Source: Acutalibacter sp. (lineage in GTDB: Bacteria > Bacillota > Clostridia > Oscillospirales > Acutalibacteraceae). From it: a stretch of 64,000 nt of DNA. The stretch is taken from positions 124,001 through 188,000 of the forward strand of contig JAHHRN010000001.1 of assembly GCA_020025775.1 (NCBI GenBank). The letters are read 5' to 3'. Under the pieces are notes generated by a model, which saw only the letters and a program-made list of their open reading frames with translations, had not been told where the DNA came from and searched no databases. A program made the translations under genes and the position numbers. Positions within the stretch are counted from its first letter, which is position 1; the number at the start of each line of letters is the position of its first letter. Positions 50,633 through 59,155 of the stretch are shown here, piece by piece.

Positions 50633-52072
50633 TTATTTCGAAGATTCTTCGTAGCCGTAGCCATAACCGTATTTTTTATTGTAGGACTTTACGCCGCGCA
50701 TGCCGACAGAAGAATCGTTGTAGATGCAGCCGATAATTTCTGCGCCGGAGTTGTCGAGGTTGTCAAGTGCTCTGCGGATGCGGCGAAGAGGTGCTGTATC
50801 CTGACGAACGACCATAACAATCGCATCGGTGTAGCCTGCCAAAATTGCGGTATCTGCTACCATGCTGCTGGGGGGCGTATCCACGATAACGTAGTCAAAC
50901 TCTTCTTTGGCTCTTTGAATAATTTCCTCGGTCTGTGCGGTGGAAAGAAGCTCGGACGGATCCTTGAAGCTCTGACCACTGAGAAGAAGATAGAGGTTAT
51001 ATTTTTCGGAATATTTAATGGAATCTGCAAGGGACTTACTGCCGTCGGCAACGCCTAAGATACCGGTATCGCCTGCGGCGTTGATGCCAAGGGATTTTGC
51101 AACGGCGGGTTTACGAAGGTCACCGTCGATGAGGAGAACCTCTTTGCCGTTTTTCGCAAGCGCCAAAGCAAGGTTTACAGCCGTTGTGGTTTTGCCTTCG
51201 TTTTCGGTAGCGGAAGTAACCACAAAGCTCTTCATCTTCTTGCGTGCCGCCAGATGCTCAATCTTGGTACGAATCAGCTTAAAGGATTCGATGAAACCAA
51301 AGCCCGAAGTACGTTCGGTCAAAAGCACGCTTTCTTTTTCATGCTTTTTGGGCTTAATTACGCGGTTTACAGAACCCAAAATCTTTAAATCGAGTTTTTT
51401 CTGTAAATCATCCATGCTCTTGATGGTATCTTTTGCCATAATTGCCATAACCATAATGAATACGGCGAGAAGTATGCCGAGCAGGAAGCCTAAGAGCGGA
51501 TAAACCACTTTATCGTTATTCACATTCGGCTGTGTTGCCAAAAGCGGCGGGTCGATGACGGTAAGCGTTGTGCTGGGGAAGGCCTTTTTAATCGCATCGG
51601 CATAGAAATCCTGATAGGTTTTCGCAATCGCGTAAGAAACATCCTTATCGGTTGTGGTTACGGTCAAATAAATAATCATAGTTTCGGGAACAGCTTCCAC
51701 GGAAACATATTTTTTGATATCCTGCGAAGTAATGTCCTTATAGCCGCAGTTCTGGGCAACCTTTGTAGAAAGGTCGGTCGTTTTGAAAATATAGCTGAAG
51801 CTTTCGGCAAGCTGTACAGAAGCATTGAGGTCCGAAGAGCTCTGACCGGAAACCTGTGTAGAGAGCTGACGGTTGTTCGCAATAAACATGATTTTGGAAG
51901 AATAGGTCGGCACATCGTTAACGATAGCCAGAGAAAGACCCACTGCCGCAAACACAAGCGCGGAAATGAGAATAACCCACCATTTCTTAAAAATCTTTTT
52001 CATGTAAATTAAAACGGTTTCTAAATTCATGCCTTCCTCTTGCGATGTGGTCGGCGTGTTGTTATATTCCAT
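50633..52072 (-). CDS. polysaccharide co-polymerase/tyrosine autokinase (Wzz-CpsD fusion)
   Basis: 479 residues from MEYNNTPTTSQEEGMNLETV. Two TM helices (~30-50 'WVILISALVFAAVGLSLAIV' and ~190-212 'LGFLLGILLAVFIMVMAIMA') flank the extracytoplasmic Wzz domain. The C-terminal BY-kinase has Walker A 'SATENEGKTTTAVNLALALA' (~290), Walker A' 'EVLLIDGDLRKP' and Walker B 'DYVIVDTPPS', and a tyrosine cluster at the end (YNKKYGYGYGYEESSK). It controls chain length/export of capsule or exopolysaccharide, but no polysaccharide genes are adjacent. Start set by AAAGGGG ~7 bases upstream. Confidence 0.92.
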   Translation of the reverse strand: MEYNNTPTTSQEEGMNLETVLIYMKKIFKKWWVILISALVFAAVGLSLAIVNDVPTYSSKIMFIANNRQLSTQVSGQSSSDLNASVQLAESFSYIFKTTDLSTKVAQNCGYKDITSQDIKKYVSVEAVPETMIIYLTVTTTDKDVSYAIAKTYQDFYADAIKKAFPSTTLTVIDPPLLATQPNVNNDKVVYPLLGFLLGILLAVFIMVMAIMAKDTIKSMDDLQKKLDLKILGSVNRVIKPKKHEKESVLLTERTSGFGFIESFKLIRTKIEHLAARKKMKSFVVTSATENEGKTTTAVNLALALAKNGKEVLLIDGDLRKPAVAKSLGINAAGDTGILGVADGSKSLADSIKYSEKYNLYLLLSGQSFKDPSELLSTAQTEEIIQRAKEEFDYVIVDTPPSSMVADTAILAGYTDAIVMVVRQDTAPLRRIRRALDNLDNSGAEIIGCIYNDSSVGMRGVKSYNKKYGYGYGYEESSK

Positions 52073-52127
52073 AGTGTTTCCCCTTTTAAAAAAAGACGCA
52101 ATCGACTTTTTTACAATGATTACACCC

Positions 52128-52156
52128 ATTATAACAAAAGAATCTGCTTTTCGCAA
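52128..52156 (-). promoter_or_regulatory. promoter of the tyrosine autokinase gene, inside the upstream terminator
   Basis: Minus strand: -35 TTGCGA, 17-base spacer, -10 TATAAT. The -35 lies in the loop and second arm of the terminator hairpin at 52136-52176, so the two elements overlap. Confidence 0.7.
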
Positions 52157-52176
52157 GAAGAAAAGCAGATTCTTTT
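52136..52176. terminator. terminator of the ABC-exporter cassette
   Basis: Perfect 17-bp stem AAAAGAATCTGCTTTTC / GAAAAGCAGATTCTTTT, loop of 7, 8 bases after the ABC stop on the minus strand and followed by TTGTTAT. T runs on both sides. The closeness of the kinase promoter suggests a compact terminator-promoter junction. Confidence 0.85.
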
Positions 52177-52184
52177 TTCTGTTT

Positions 52185-53846
52185 CTATTTAAAGTGCACA
52201 GAGCCGTCTTGAATCACGAGCTCTCGGTCGCAAATCTCGAGCGCGGCCTTTTTGTGTGAAATGAGAATGCAGGTTTTGTTTTGCATGGCGCGCAAATTTT
52301 CGAGCAACCGTTTTTCGGTTTGCTCATCGAGCGCGGAGGTCGCTTCATCTAAAAGGAGCACGGGCGCACCCGACAAAATTGCTCTGCCGACGGCAAGTCG
52401 CTGTAGCTGTCCTTCAGAAAGTCCCTTACCACCCTCACCGAGCACGGTGTCGAGTCCCTCCGGCAAATCATAAACGAAGCTATCGGCGCAGGAAAGGCGA
52501 ACGGCTTCTTCGACCTCTGCCTGTGTCGCTTCGGGACGAATGAGACAAAGATTGTCGCGTACCGTACCCGAAAAAAGGAGGTTGCCCTGCGGCACATAGG
52601 AGAAGATGCCTCTTGTGTCACGGCCTGCCTTGTAGGGTTGATTTTCTGTTTCTATATATATAGTACCCTGTTGCGGCGTTAAAACACCAAGTAAAAGCTT
52701 TAAAAGTGTGCTCTTGCCGATGCCCGAAATGCCGCTAATGGCAATAAATTCGTTTCGGTGAATCGTGAAATCTGCCTGCTTTAACACGGCGTTTTCGCCG
52801 TAGGCAAAATCCACATTTTGAAAGTGGAAGCCTTTGAACTGCTGTTTGAGAGCCTCTTCATCCACAAGACTTTCGTTTTTGGGGCTGTCTTCGGGCAAGG
52901 CTTCGATTTCCATTAAACGCTCTGCCGAAGAAATCATGGAATAATAGCGCGGCACGAGGCCCGAAAGGTTGGTTAGCGGCACTTGCACGCGATTGACAAG
53001 CTGTAAAAGTGCCGTTAAAGTGCCGAAGGTAATTTGACCGGCACAAAGACGAAGTCCGCTCCAAAGGAGGGTGAAAAATACACCGAAATTAAAGGTCGCA
53101 CCCAGGCCAACATCTGCGGCAATACCCCAGTGATTGCGGTGCATTTTTGCTTTAAAAAGGTTATTTTGCAGGGCATCTGCCTGCGCTTCGGTCTTTTTTC
53201 GCACGCCAAACACCTGAATCGCCAACAGGCTTTCCATAGTCTCCTGCAAAAAGGCGCGAAGCTTGCCGTCACTTTCCTGCATATCCTTGTGCATTTTTTT
53301 GAGGCGGCCACGGAACAGCATCGTAATACCGAACAGGCAAAGACCTGCCGCCAAAAGCAGAAGCGCAAAACGATAATCCAGAGAGCAAATCACAATAAAG
53401 GCGGTGATACTCTGGGTCAGCATGGAAACGAGATTCGGCAAAAGCAGGGTGACATTGTCGCTCACGACCGTGACGTCCGCTGTCAAACGCGTCAGCAAAT
53501 CGCCCGTGTGATGCTTTGTAATGGCGCTGTATTCTCGGCTGAGAATCGTACTGTAAAGCGACCCCTTGAGGCGCATTTCGATTTTGCCGGAAACACGCAC
53601 CTCCAAATCCTTGACCGCAATACGCAAAAGGATTTCCAAAGCCAAAACCGCCAAAAAAAGGGCGGCATTTTTTAAAAGCAGGGCTTTATTGCCGAGCTGT
53701 GCCGCATCAATCATGCCCTTCATCACAAGCGCTACAAAAACGGTGCAAAGCGCAAACAAGGCGTTGCAAACTGTCAGCAACAGGAGAAGCGGTATTTCCC
53801 GCTTCACGCGGGTTCGTATCCAAGAAAGTGCCGATGGCTTTTTCAC
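52185..53846 (-). CDS. ABC transporter, fused permease and ATPase
   Basis: 553 residues. Exporter TM domain (~18-300, six hydrophobic segments), then the ATPase: Walker A 'GISGIGKSTLL' (~375), signature 'LSEGQLQRLAVGRAI' (~460; the usual LSGGQ has Glu for Gly) and Walker B 'PVLLLDEATSALDE'. No C39 peptidase domain precedes it, so a separate protease would be needed if a leader peptide is removed. It starts with GTG overlapping the peptidase gene as GTGA. Probably exports the product of the upstream cassette. Confidence 0.88.
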   Translation of the reverse strand: MKKPSALSWIRTRVKREIPLLLLLTVCNALFALCTVFVALVMKGMIDAAQLGNKALLLKNAALFLAVLALEILLRIAVKDLEVRVSGKIEMRLKGSLYSTILSREYSAITKHHTGDLLTRLTADVTVVSDNVTLLLPNLVSMLTQSITAFIVICSLDYRFALLLLAAGLCLFGITMLFRGRLKKMHKDMQESDGKLRAFLQETMESLLAIQVFGVRKKTEAQADALQNNLFKAKMHRNHWGIAADVGLGATFNFGVFFTLLWSGLRLCAGQITFGTLTALLQLVNRVQVPLTNLSGLVPRYYSMISSAERLMEIEALPEDSPKNESLVDEEALKQQFKGFHFQNVDFAYGENAVLKQADFTIHRNEFIAISGISGIGKSTLLKLLLGVLTPQQGTIYIETENQPYKAGRDTRGIFSYVPQGNLLFSGTVRDNLCLIRPEATQAEVEEAVRLSCADSFVYDLPEGLDTVLGEGGKGLSEGQLQRLAVGRAILSGAPVLLLDEATSALDEQTEKRLLENLRAMQNKTCILISHKKAALEICDRELVIQDGSVHFK

Positions 53847-54310
53847 TTTGCCCCCACCCTTTTTAACCTGTTTTTTACGCCGCGCAGCTTCACAAGGAAT
53901 TTGCGAATCGGCAATAAGCTATGCCAAATACGCACATAGCGTCTGTATTTTTTCGAGGTGACGGGAAATTCCTTTCCGTTTCGCACAATATGGGTCACGA
54001 TGCCCAAAATCTGCCCGTCCTCGATGCCCTTTTCCAAAACCCACTGGTTGTCGCCGCACATGGTGTAGGTATTTTCTTCCACCTTCACAATTCTGTGAAG
54101 CACAAATGCACCGTCTTTTCTTCTGTAGAACGGCAAATCGAGTTTTTGGAGTTTTCCCTCGGGCTTTTTTAAAAGCACGAAATCTCTGCCCTGTACCAAG
54201 AGCGGCAGCATACTCGTTCCCGTAATCGGGAGCTTAACCGTACCGCCGGAAGCTAAGGTTTCTTCCATCGCCGGCAGAAGCGTTTCGAGCCTTACTTTTT
54301 TCTTTTCCAT
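53843..54310 (-). CDS. S24/S26-family serine peptidase-like protein
   Basis: 155 residues. Nucleophile motif 'ITGTSMLPLLVQGRDFVLLK' (Ser at ~32), then 'KLDLPFYRRKDGAFVLHRIV', where the His in VLHRIV resembles the Ser-His type of Sec11/SipW signal peptidases and the Lys in RRKDG could serve the Lys type; then 'YTMCGDNQWVLEKGI', a box III-like GDN. No membrane segment is visible, unlike normal signal peptidases. Overlaps the ABC gene and is 1 base from the PqqD-like gene. Confidence 0.75.
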   Translation of the reverse strand: MEKKKVRLETLLPAMEETLASGGTVKLPITGTSMLPLLVQGRDFVLLKKPEGKLQKLDLPFYRRKDGAFVLHRIVKVEENTYTMCGDNQWVLEKGIEDGQILGIVTHIVRNGKEFPVTSKKYRRYVRIWHSLLPIRKFLVKLRGVKNRLKRVGAK

Positions 54311-54311
54311 T

Positions 54312-54578
54312 TCAGTCCTCGATTAAGCCCTTTTCGCGGAGCTTTTCAATATAGGTATGCACGTCGCGTGCGGCAACCGCCTCTTCGACGTCATATTCCG
54401 AAAGGAGGGCTTTTACAATCTGTTCTTCGTCGGTATTTTCTTCGAGGGCGTGCCAAACAAAAGCGCCGACCTCGTTTAAGGTCATCATGCCGCCCAAATC
54501 CAGTTCCGCCGCGCCCAAAGGCACAACGATATTGGAGCCGGCAACCTCGCGGAGCAAATAGCCTTCTTTGATTTTCAT
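54312..54578 (-). CDS. PqqD-like peptide chaperone
   Basis: 88 residues: MKIKEGYLLREVAGSNIVVP, 'MMTLNEVGAFVWHALEENTD', 'IVKALLSEYDVEEAVAARDV', 'YIEKLREKGLIED'. This is the winged-helix PqqD/RiPP recognition element pattern: strand with '.NEvg.fiW..l', then 'ea..Dv..fl..L...gli'. Such proteins bind leader peptides of ribosomally made, modified peptides and hand them to the modifying enzyme. The start overlaps the kinase stop as ATGA. Confidence 0.88.
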   Translation of the reverse strand: MKIKEGYLLREVAGSNIVVPLGAAELDLGGMMTLNEVGAFVWHALEENTDEEQIVKALLSEYDVEEAVAARDVHTYIEKLREKGLIED

Positions 54579-55312
54579 TTTGTATCCCTCGCTTTTTCTA
54601 TCTGTTTATAATAATTTTCTATGCCTTGATATGAAACCTCTGCGGCTTCGTTTTCCATATTGCATTTCAAAAGGAACACCGGCACAGTTTCTAAGAGCGC
54701 ACCCAAAATATCGAGCATTTTCTGCATGATTTCCTTTTGCGGTGGACGCAGGGTCTGCGACAAGAAGAGCGGAATGGCGCTTTGTGCCGAGATTTTCTCG
54801 ATGCTGTTTTCCTTGGCTCTTTCTAAAAAGACAATCGCCCGAATCGGCACTTGAATGTTTTCGCTGGCATCATCCTTGCCACTAAAGGGCGTGCCACAGG
54901 CATAAAACGTACCGTTCATACGGCGCACGGCGGGTTTATCGTCATTAATCATGCGGCAGTCGCCGAAATGACGCATCCAAATCCCTGTATGGGTGGATTT
55001 GCCCGTGCCGCTCTTTGCAGAGAAGAGATAGGCTTTGCCGTCTCGCTCCACGCAGGAAGCGTGCATCAAAATACCGTCATGAAAGAGAAGCTGTCTGTAA
55101 AAGGCTTCGCCCATCCACATATAGCGGCATTCATCGATCGTCAACTGCGGAAACCTCTCGTGCTTTTGACGGACGACTTCCTCTTCTAAGGTAAGGGTGA
55201 GGTCGGGTGTTTCGGTTTTTTCCGTCAAATAGGGACGTGTGCGCGTATAGAGCAATTCGCCCTTTGCTTCGAAGTTTACACGGAGTTTTGCGATTTCAAA
55301 CGTTTCTTGCAT
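54575..55312 (-). CDS. HPr-kinase-like protein (peptide-cassette type)
   Basis: 245 residues from MQETFEIAKLRVNFEAKGEL. Walker A 'LFSAKSGTGKSTHTGIWMRH' (~102-121), Asp cluster 'CRMINDDKPAV' (~127) and a beta strand region 'NGTFYACGTPFSGKDDASEN'; this is the HprK/P-loop fold found in PqqD-linked cassettes such as the ScmC type and the lasso-peptide kinase PadeK. The N-terminal ~90 residues are unrecognised. AAAGGAG is 5 bases before the ATG. Substrate unknown; phosphorylation of a peptide Ser is the known role of a few relatives. Confidence 0.82.
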   Translation of the reverse strand: MQETFEIAKLRVNFEAKGELLYTRTRPYLTEKTETPDLTLTLEEEVVRQKHERFPQLTIDECRYMWMGEAFYRQLLFHDGILMHASCVERDGKAYLFSAKSGTGKSTHTGIWMRHFGDCRMINDDKPAVRRMNGTFYACGTPFSGKDDASENIQVPIRAIVFLERAKENSIEKISAQSAIPLFLSQTLRPPQKEIMQKMLDILGALLETVPVFLLKCNMENEAAEVSYQGIENYYKQIEKARDTK

Positions 55313-55333
55313 GGTCGCTCCTTTCTGCACAGT

Positions 55334-56107
55334 TTATTCGATACCGAATAAGCGCTTGGCGTTTTCTTCGGTGATTTTCAAAATTTCCTCCACCGTTGTG
55401 CCGCGGATTTCGGCAAGCTTTTCTGCCGTGTAGGCAATGTGTGAAGAATCGCAGCGTTTGCCGCGGAACGGAACAGGGGTCATATAGGGAGCATCGGTTT
55501 CTAAAAGCAAACGGTCTGCCGGCACAAATTCCGCCGCCTTGACGGGTTTTACCGCATTTTTAAAGGTGACCGCACCGCCGAAGCCGAGATGCATCCCAAG
55601 CTTTAAAATTTCTTTTGCCATTTCCACACTGCCCGAATAGCAGTGCACCGCACCTTTGGGTCTGTATTTTTGAAGCAGACGCAGGGTGTCCTCGTGGGCG
55701 TCTCGGTCATGGACGGAGACGGGCAAATCCCACTCTTTGGCGAGCTTTAACTGGGTCTCAAACAGCCAAAGCTGTTCGTTTCTCGATTCTTTTTCGTAAT
55801 AATAATCGAGACCGATTTCACCGACAGCGACCGTTTGCGGTAGAGCAACAATCGGCTCTAAAGCCGCTTTTACTTCCGCTTCGGTGCGCGGGGCATCCTC
55901 TAAATTTAAGGGGTGAAAGCCTGCCGCCGCGTAGATATAAGGATATGTTTCGTGCAGGTCTGCCGCGAAACGGGAGGTTTCCTCGTTTACACCGCAAGAG
56001 AGCACATAGGAAACGCCTTTTTCGGGGAGGGATGCCAAAAGTGCATCCCTGTCCTCGTCGAAGCGTTCATCATCATAATGGGCGTGGGTATCGAAAATGC
56101 CTGTCAT
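55334..56107 (-). CDS. tatD: TatD family metal-dependent DNase
   Basis: 257 residues, MTGIFDTHAHYDDERFDEDR (HxH metal ligands at 8-10), 'AVGEIGLDYYY' (Glu ligand ~97), 'VSVHDRDAHEDTL' (His ~133), 'HCYSGSVEMAKEI' (His ~157), 'LLLETDAPYMTPVPFRGKR' (Asp ~205). A 3'-5' exonuclease/hydrolase. The start overlaps the metG stop as TAATG with GAGGA 7 bases upstream. Often next to metG. Confidence 0.94.
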   Translation of the reverse strand: MTGIFDTHAHYDDERFDEDRDALLASLPEKGVSYVLSCGVNEETSRFAADLHETYPYIYAAAGFHPLNLEDAPRTEAEVKAALEPIVALPQTVAVGEIGLDYYYEKESRNEQLWLFETQLKLAKEWDLPVSVHDRDAHEDTLRLLQKYRPKGAVHCYSGSVEMAKEILKLGMHLGFGGAVTFKNAVKPVKAAEFVPADRLLLETDAPYMTPVPFRGKRCDSSHIAYTAEKLAEIRGTTVEEILKITEENAKRLFGIE

Positions 56108-58059
56108 TAGCAAATCCTCGCGCCGTTCGGCAATTCCTGAGACGGGAAGATAACTTCTACAGTATCATCCTTGCCGTCGCCTGCCAAAATCATGCCACAG
56201 CTTTCTACGCCGCAGAGCTTTGCGGGCTTTAAGTTGGCAACAAGAATAACCTTTTTGCCGACCAAGTCCTCGGGCTTATACCATTTGGCAATACCGCTGG
56301 CTACGGTTCTCGGCTCTTTTTCGCCTGCATCTAAGGTGAGCTTTAAGAGCTTCTTTGCCTTTTTAATCGGCTCGCATGCCAAAACCTCGGCTACGCGAAG
56401 CTCGACTTTGTCTACATCGTCAATGGTAATTTCGGGAAGATGCTCGATTTCGGGCTGCTCTGCCTTCTGTGCTTCCTCCTGCTTTGCCTTTAACTGGGCA
56501 GTCAGCTCCTCGATGAGCTTTTCGCCGTCGATTCTTGCAAAGAGCGGTGTAGCTATGCCAACACTTGCGCCAACCTTAATGCCGCCAAATTCCTTAAGGG
56601 AATCATAGGAAACAACATCGGTGTTGAGCTGCTTCAAAATGGAAGCTGCCGCTTCGGGCATGTAGGGAGTTAAGAGGATACCGAGATAACGGATGCCCTC
56701 TAAGAGGTTGTAAAGCACGGTGCCGAGTCTCGGCTTGGTTTCTTCGCTCTTAGCGAGTGCCCACGGCATGGTTTCGTCAATGTATTTGTTCAGACGGCGA
56801 GCGAGGGTCAAAATAGCCTCTACGCTGTCGCTGATTTTGTATTCGTTAAAGCATCTGTCTACATCTGCCACGGTCTTGAGCGCCAAAGCGGAGATTTCCT
56901 CATCGAGTGCTTCCTTGTGGTCTGCGGACTGAATCACACCGCCGAAATACTTATTCTGCATGGCAACAGTACGGTTTACGAGGTTGCCGATGGTGTTAGC
57001 AAGGTCGGTGTTGTAACGCTCAATCATGGTTTCATAGGTGATAGAGCCGTCGGTTGCGTGCGGCATTTCGGAAAGAAGATAATAACGAACGGGGTCTACA
57101 CCGAACACATCGATTAAATCGTCGGCATAAATCACGTTGCCGCGGGATTTCGACATTTTATCCTCGCCGAAGAGGAGCCACGGATGACCGTAAACCTGTT
57201 TCGGGAGCGGCTCACCGAGTGCCATGAGCATAATCGGCCAGTAAATGGTGTGGAATCTTACAATATCCTTACCGATGATATGGACATCAGCCGGCCAGTA
57301 TTTCTTATATTTCTCAGAGCTGCCGTCGGGGTCATAGCCGAGAGCGGTGATATAGTTTGAAAGTGCATCGAGCCAAACGTAGATAACGTGTTTGTCATCG
57401 AAGGTTACGGGGATACCCCATTTAAAAGAGGTTCTCGAAACGCAAAGGTCCTGAAGACCGGGCTTAATGAAGTTATTGAGCATTTCTTTTTTGCGGGCTT
57501 CGGGATAAATGAAGTTTTCATGGGTTTCGATGAATTCTTCGAGCTGTTTTTGATATTTGGAAAGCTTTAAGAAATAGGCTTCTTCCTTTGCCTTTTGCAC
57601 GGGGCGGTGGCAGTCGGGGCAGCAGCCGTTTTCATCTAACTGGCTTTCGGTCCAGAAGCTTTCGCAGGGGGTGCAGTAAAGACCCTCGTATTCGCTCTTA
57701 TAAATATCGCCCTGGTCATAGAGCTTTTTAAAGATTTTCTGTACGCACTTTTCGTGGTATTCATCGGTAGTACGAATGAACTGGTCATAGCTGATGTGTA
57801 AAGCATCGCATACGCCACGGATTTCGCCCGCCACCTTGTCTACATATTCCTTGGGGCTGACGCCGGCTTCCTTTGCATATTCCTCAATCTTCTGACCGTG
57901 CTCGTCGGTACCGGTGAGGAAATAAACATCATAGCCCTGCATACGCTTATAACGTGCAATCGCGTCGGTTAAAACAATTTCATAGCTGTTGCCGATGTGC
58001 GGCTTTCTGGAGGTATAAGCTATGGCAGTGGTGATGTAAAATTTCGGTTTTTCCTGCAT
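56107..58059 (-). CDS. metG: methionine--tRNA ligase
   Basis: 650 residues, class I: 'TTAIAYTSRKPHIGNSYE' (HIGH box region), zinc site CTPCESF ... CCPDCHRP (~125-150), 'KMSKSRGNVIYADDLIDVFG' (~302), and a C-terminal EMAP/Trbp111 tRNA-binding domain (~550-650: 'VELRVAEVLACEPIKKAKKL', 'VANLKPAKLCGVESCGMIL'). Loads tRNA-Met. Preceded by a clear promoter and an ~85-nt leader with no T-box. Confidence 0.96.
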   Translation of the reverse strand: MQEKPKFYITTAIAYTSRKPHIGNSYEIVLTDAIARYKRMQGYDVYFLTGTDEHGQKIEEYAKEAGVSPKEYVDKVAGEIRGVCDALHISYDQFIRTTDEYHEKCVQKIFKKLYDQGDIYKSEYEGLYCTPCESFWTESQLDENGCCPDCHRPVQKAKEEAYFLKLSKYQKQLEEFIETHENFIYPEARKKEMLNNFIKPGLQDLCVSRTSFKWGIPVTFDDKHVIYVWLDALSNYITALGYDPDGSSEKYKKYWPADVHIIGKDIVRFHTIYWPIMLMALGEPLPKQVYGHPWLLFGEDKMSKSRGNVIYADDLIDVFGVDPVRYYLLSEMPHATDGSITYETMIERYNTDLANTIGNLVNRTVAMQNKYFGGVIQSADHKEALDEEISALALKTVADVDRCFNEYKISDSVEAILTLARRLNKYIDETMPWALAKSEETKPRLGTVLYNLLEGIRYLGILLTPYMPEAAASILKQLNTDVVSYDSLKEFGGIKVGASVGIATPLFARIDGEKLIEELTAQLKAKQEEAQKAEQPEIEHLPEITIDDVDKVELRVAEVLACEPIKKAKKLLKLTLDAGEKEPRTVASGIAKWYKPEDLVGKKVILVANLKPAKLCGVESCGMILAGDGKDDTVEVIFPSQELPNGARIC

Positions 58060-58145
58060 AATTTTACTTCCTTTCTAAAGGCATATAGATATAGATACAT
58101 TTAAAAATTTACATTTTCGTTCTATAGTTTGCGCTTATCTTATAT

Positions 58146-58174
58146 ATTGTATCAAAAAAAGGGCGGCTTTTCAA
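58146..58174 (-). promoter_or_regulatory. promoter of the metG-tatD-peptide cassette operon
   Basis: Minus strand: -35 TTGAAA, 17-base spacer, -10 TACAAT, start site ~80 nt before metG. No other good promoter is visible down to the ABC gene, so the peptide cassette is probably read with metG and tatD. Confidence 0.75.
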
Positions 58175-58226
58175 TCCCTCGAGGGTTTCTTCGCCTAATT
58201 TTTGCATATTTTTTTAAAGAAAAGAA

Positions 58227-58266
58227 AAAAGAGAGGTGTTTTCCCAAAATCGGGCGCCTCTCTTTT
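58227..58266 (-). terminator. terminator after hslO
   Basis: Minus strand: stem AAAAGAGAGG / CCTCTC followed by TTTTTTCTTTTC; arms are interrupted by a loop of ~16-19 nt that can itself pair (CCCGAT..GGG). Located ~20 nt after the hslO stop. Confidence 0.75.
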
Positions 58267-58285
58267 CTTTCAATTCCGTAAATTT

Positions 58286-59155
58286 TTACTGTAAGGGTTC
58301 TTCCTTGGCGGCTTTTTGTGCCGCTTCAAGCTCTTCTAAAAGCACTTTGATAGATTCTCTCGAGAAAATATATTTCTGGTCGCAGAAGCGGCAGTGCATT
58401 TCGGTAAATTCATCCTCTAAAAGCTCGGAAAGTGCCATAGCGCCGATGCTTTGGAGACCGCGCTCCATGCGCTCCAAAGAGCAGGTGCAGTGGTACGCCG
58501 CTATTTTTTCATCACGAATTAAAAATTCCTCGTCGGGGAACTGTTTTAAAAGCGGTGCTTCACCGGAATCGGTTTGCAGAAGGGCTTTTAAATCTGCCGT
58601 TTCTAAGAAGGCTTCGACGCGCTCCATCAGCTCGGATTTGGTTTTCGTCCACGGCAGTAAAAATACGCCGCCGGCAAAAAGGATTTCCTTGCCGTCCTCG
58701 GAAAATTCGGTTTCTAAGCGGCAAAGCGCCTGCATCTGCTCACAGGCTCTGTAGTACTCCTTGAAGCTTTCCGCCATGCTGTCGGGGGTAAGCGCACAAA
58801 AGCTCATACGCGGCTCAGAAAGCCCTGCACGGCGCATGACCTTGAGCATCGGGATTTGACGTTTGGCATCGTCTTCTTCATCGGCATCATAGAAGCCGCG
58901 CACGGTGCCGTCTGCCGCCGCAATCGCCACGGCTGTGCCCTTATCGAGCACGCCCTCTGCGGTTAAGGTAATGGTTTCCTCCTGCACGAGCATGGTGCTC
59001 ATGAGCGTTGCCGCCGTTAAAAGCTTAGAAAGTGCCGTAGCACCGTCTTTATCCAATTTATGCATTCTCTGCATTTCCCGAACGGTGTCGGTTGAATCCA
59101 CCGTCAAGACCGAAAAGGTTTTGTCGGCATCGGTTATATGAAAAAGATTGTTCAT
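58286..59155 (-). CDS. hslO: redox-regulated chaperone Hsp33
   Basis: 289 residues. N-terminal substrate domain, 'AATLMSTMLVQEETITLTAE', 'VRGFYDAD' ; C-terminal zinc/redox switch with CTC (~239-241) and CRFC (~272-275), the C-x-C...C-x-x-C signature. Oxidation of these cysteines activates the chaperone. The start overlaps the methyltransferase stop by 4 bases. Confidence 0.93.
   Translation of the reverse strand: MNNLFHITDADKTFSVLTVDSTDTVREMQRMHKLDKDGATALSKLLTAATLMSTMLVQEETITLTAEGVLDKGTAVAIAAADGTVRGFYDADEEDDAKRQIPMLKVMRRAGLSEPRMSFCALTPDSMAESFKEYYRACEQMQALCRLETEFSEDGKEILFAGGVFLLPWTKTKSELMERVEAFLETADLKALLQTDSGEAPLLKQFPDEEFLIRDEKIAAYHCTCSLERMERGLQSIGAMALSELLEDEFTEMHCRFCDQKYIFSRESIKVLLEELEAAQKAAKEEPLQ

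Noticed and set aside
58060..58230. T-box in front of metG, and likewise in front of proS (23952-24003)
   Set aside because: Leaders are too short (~85 and ~52 nt) and lack the T-box motif (TGGnACCGCG-like) and an associated terminator.
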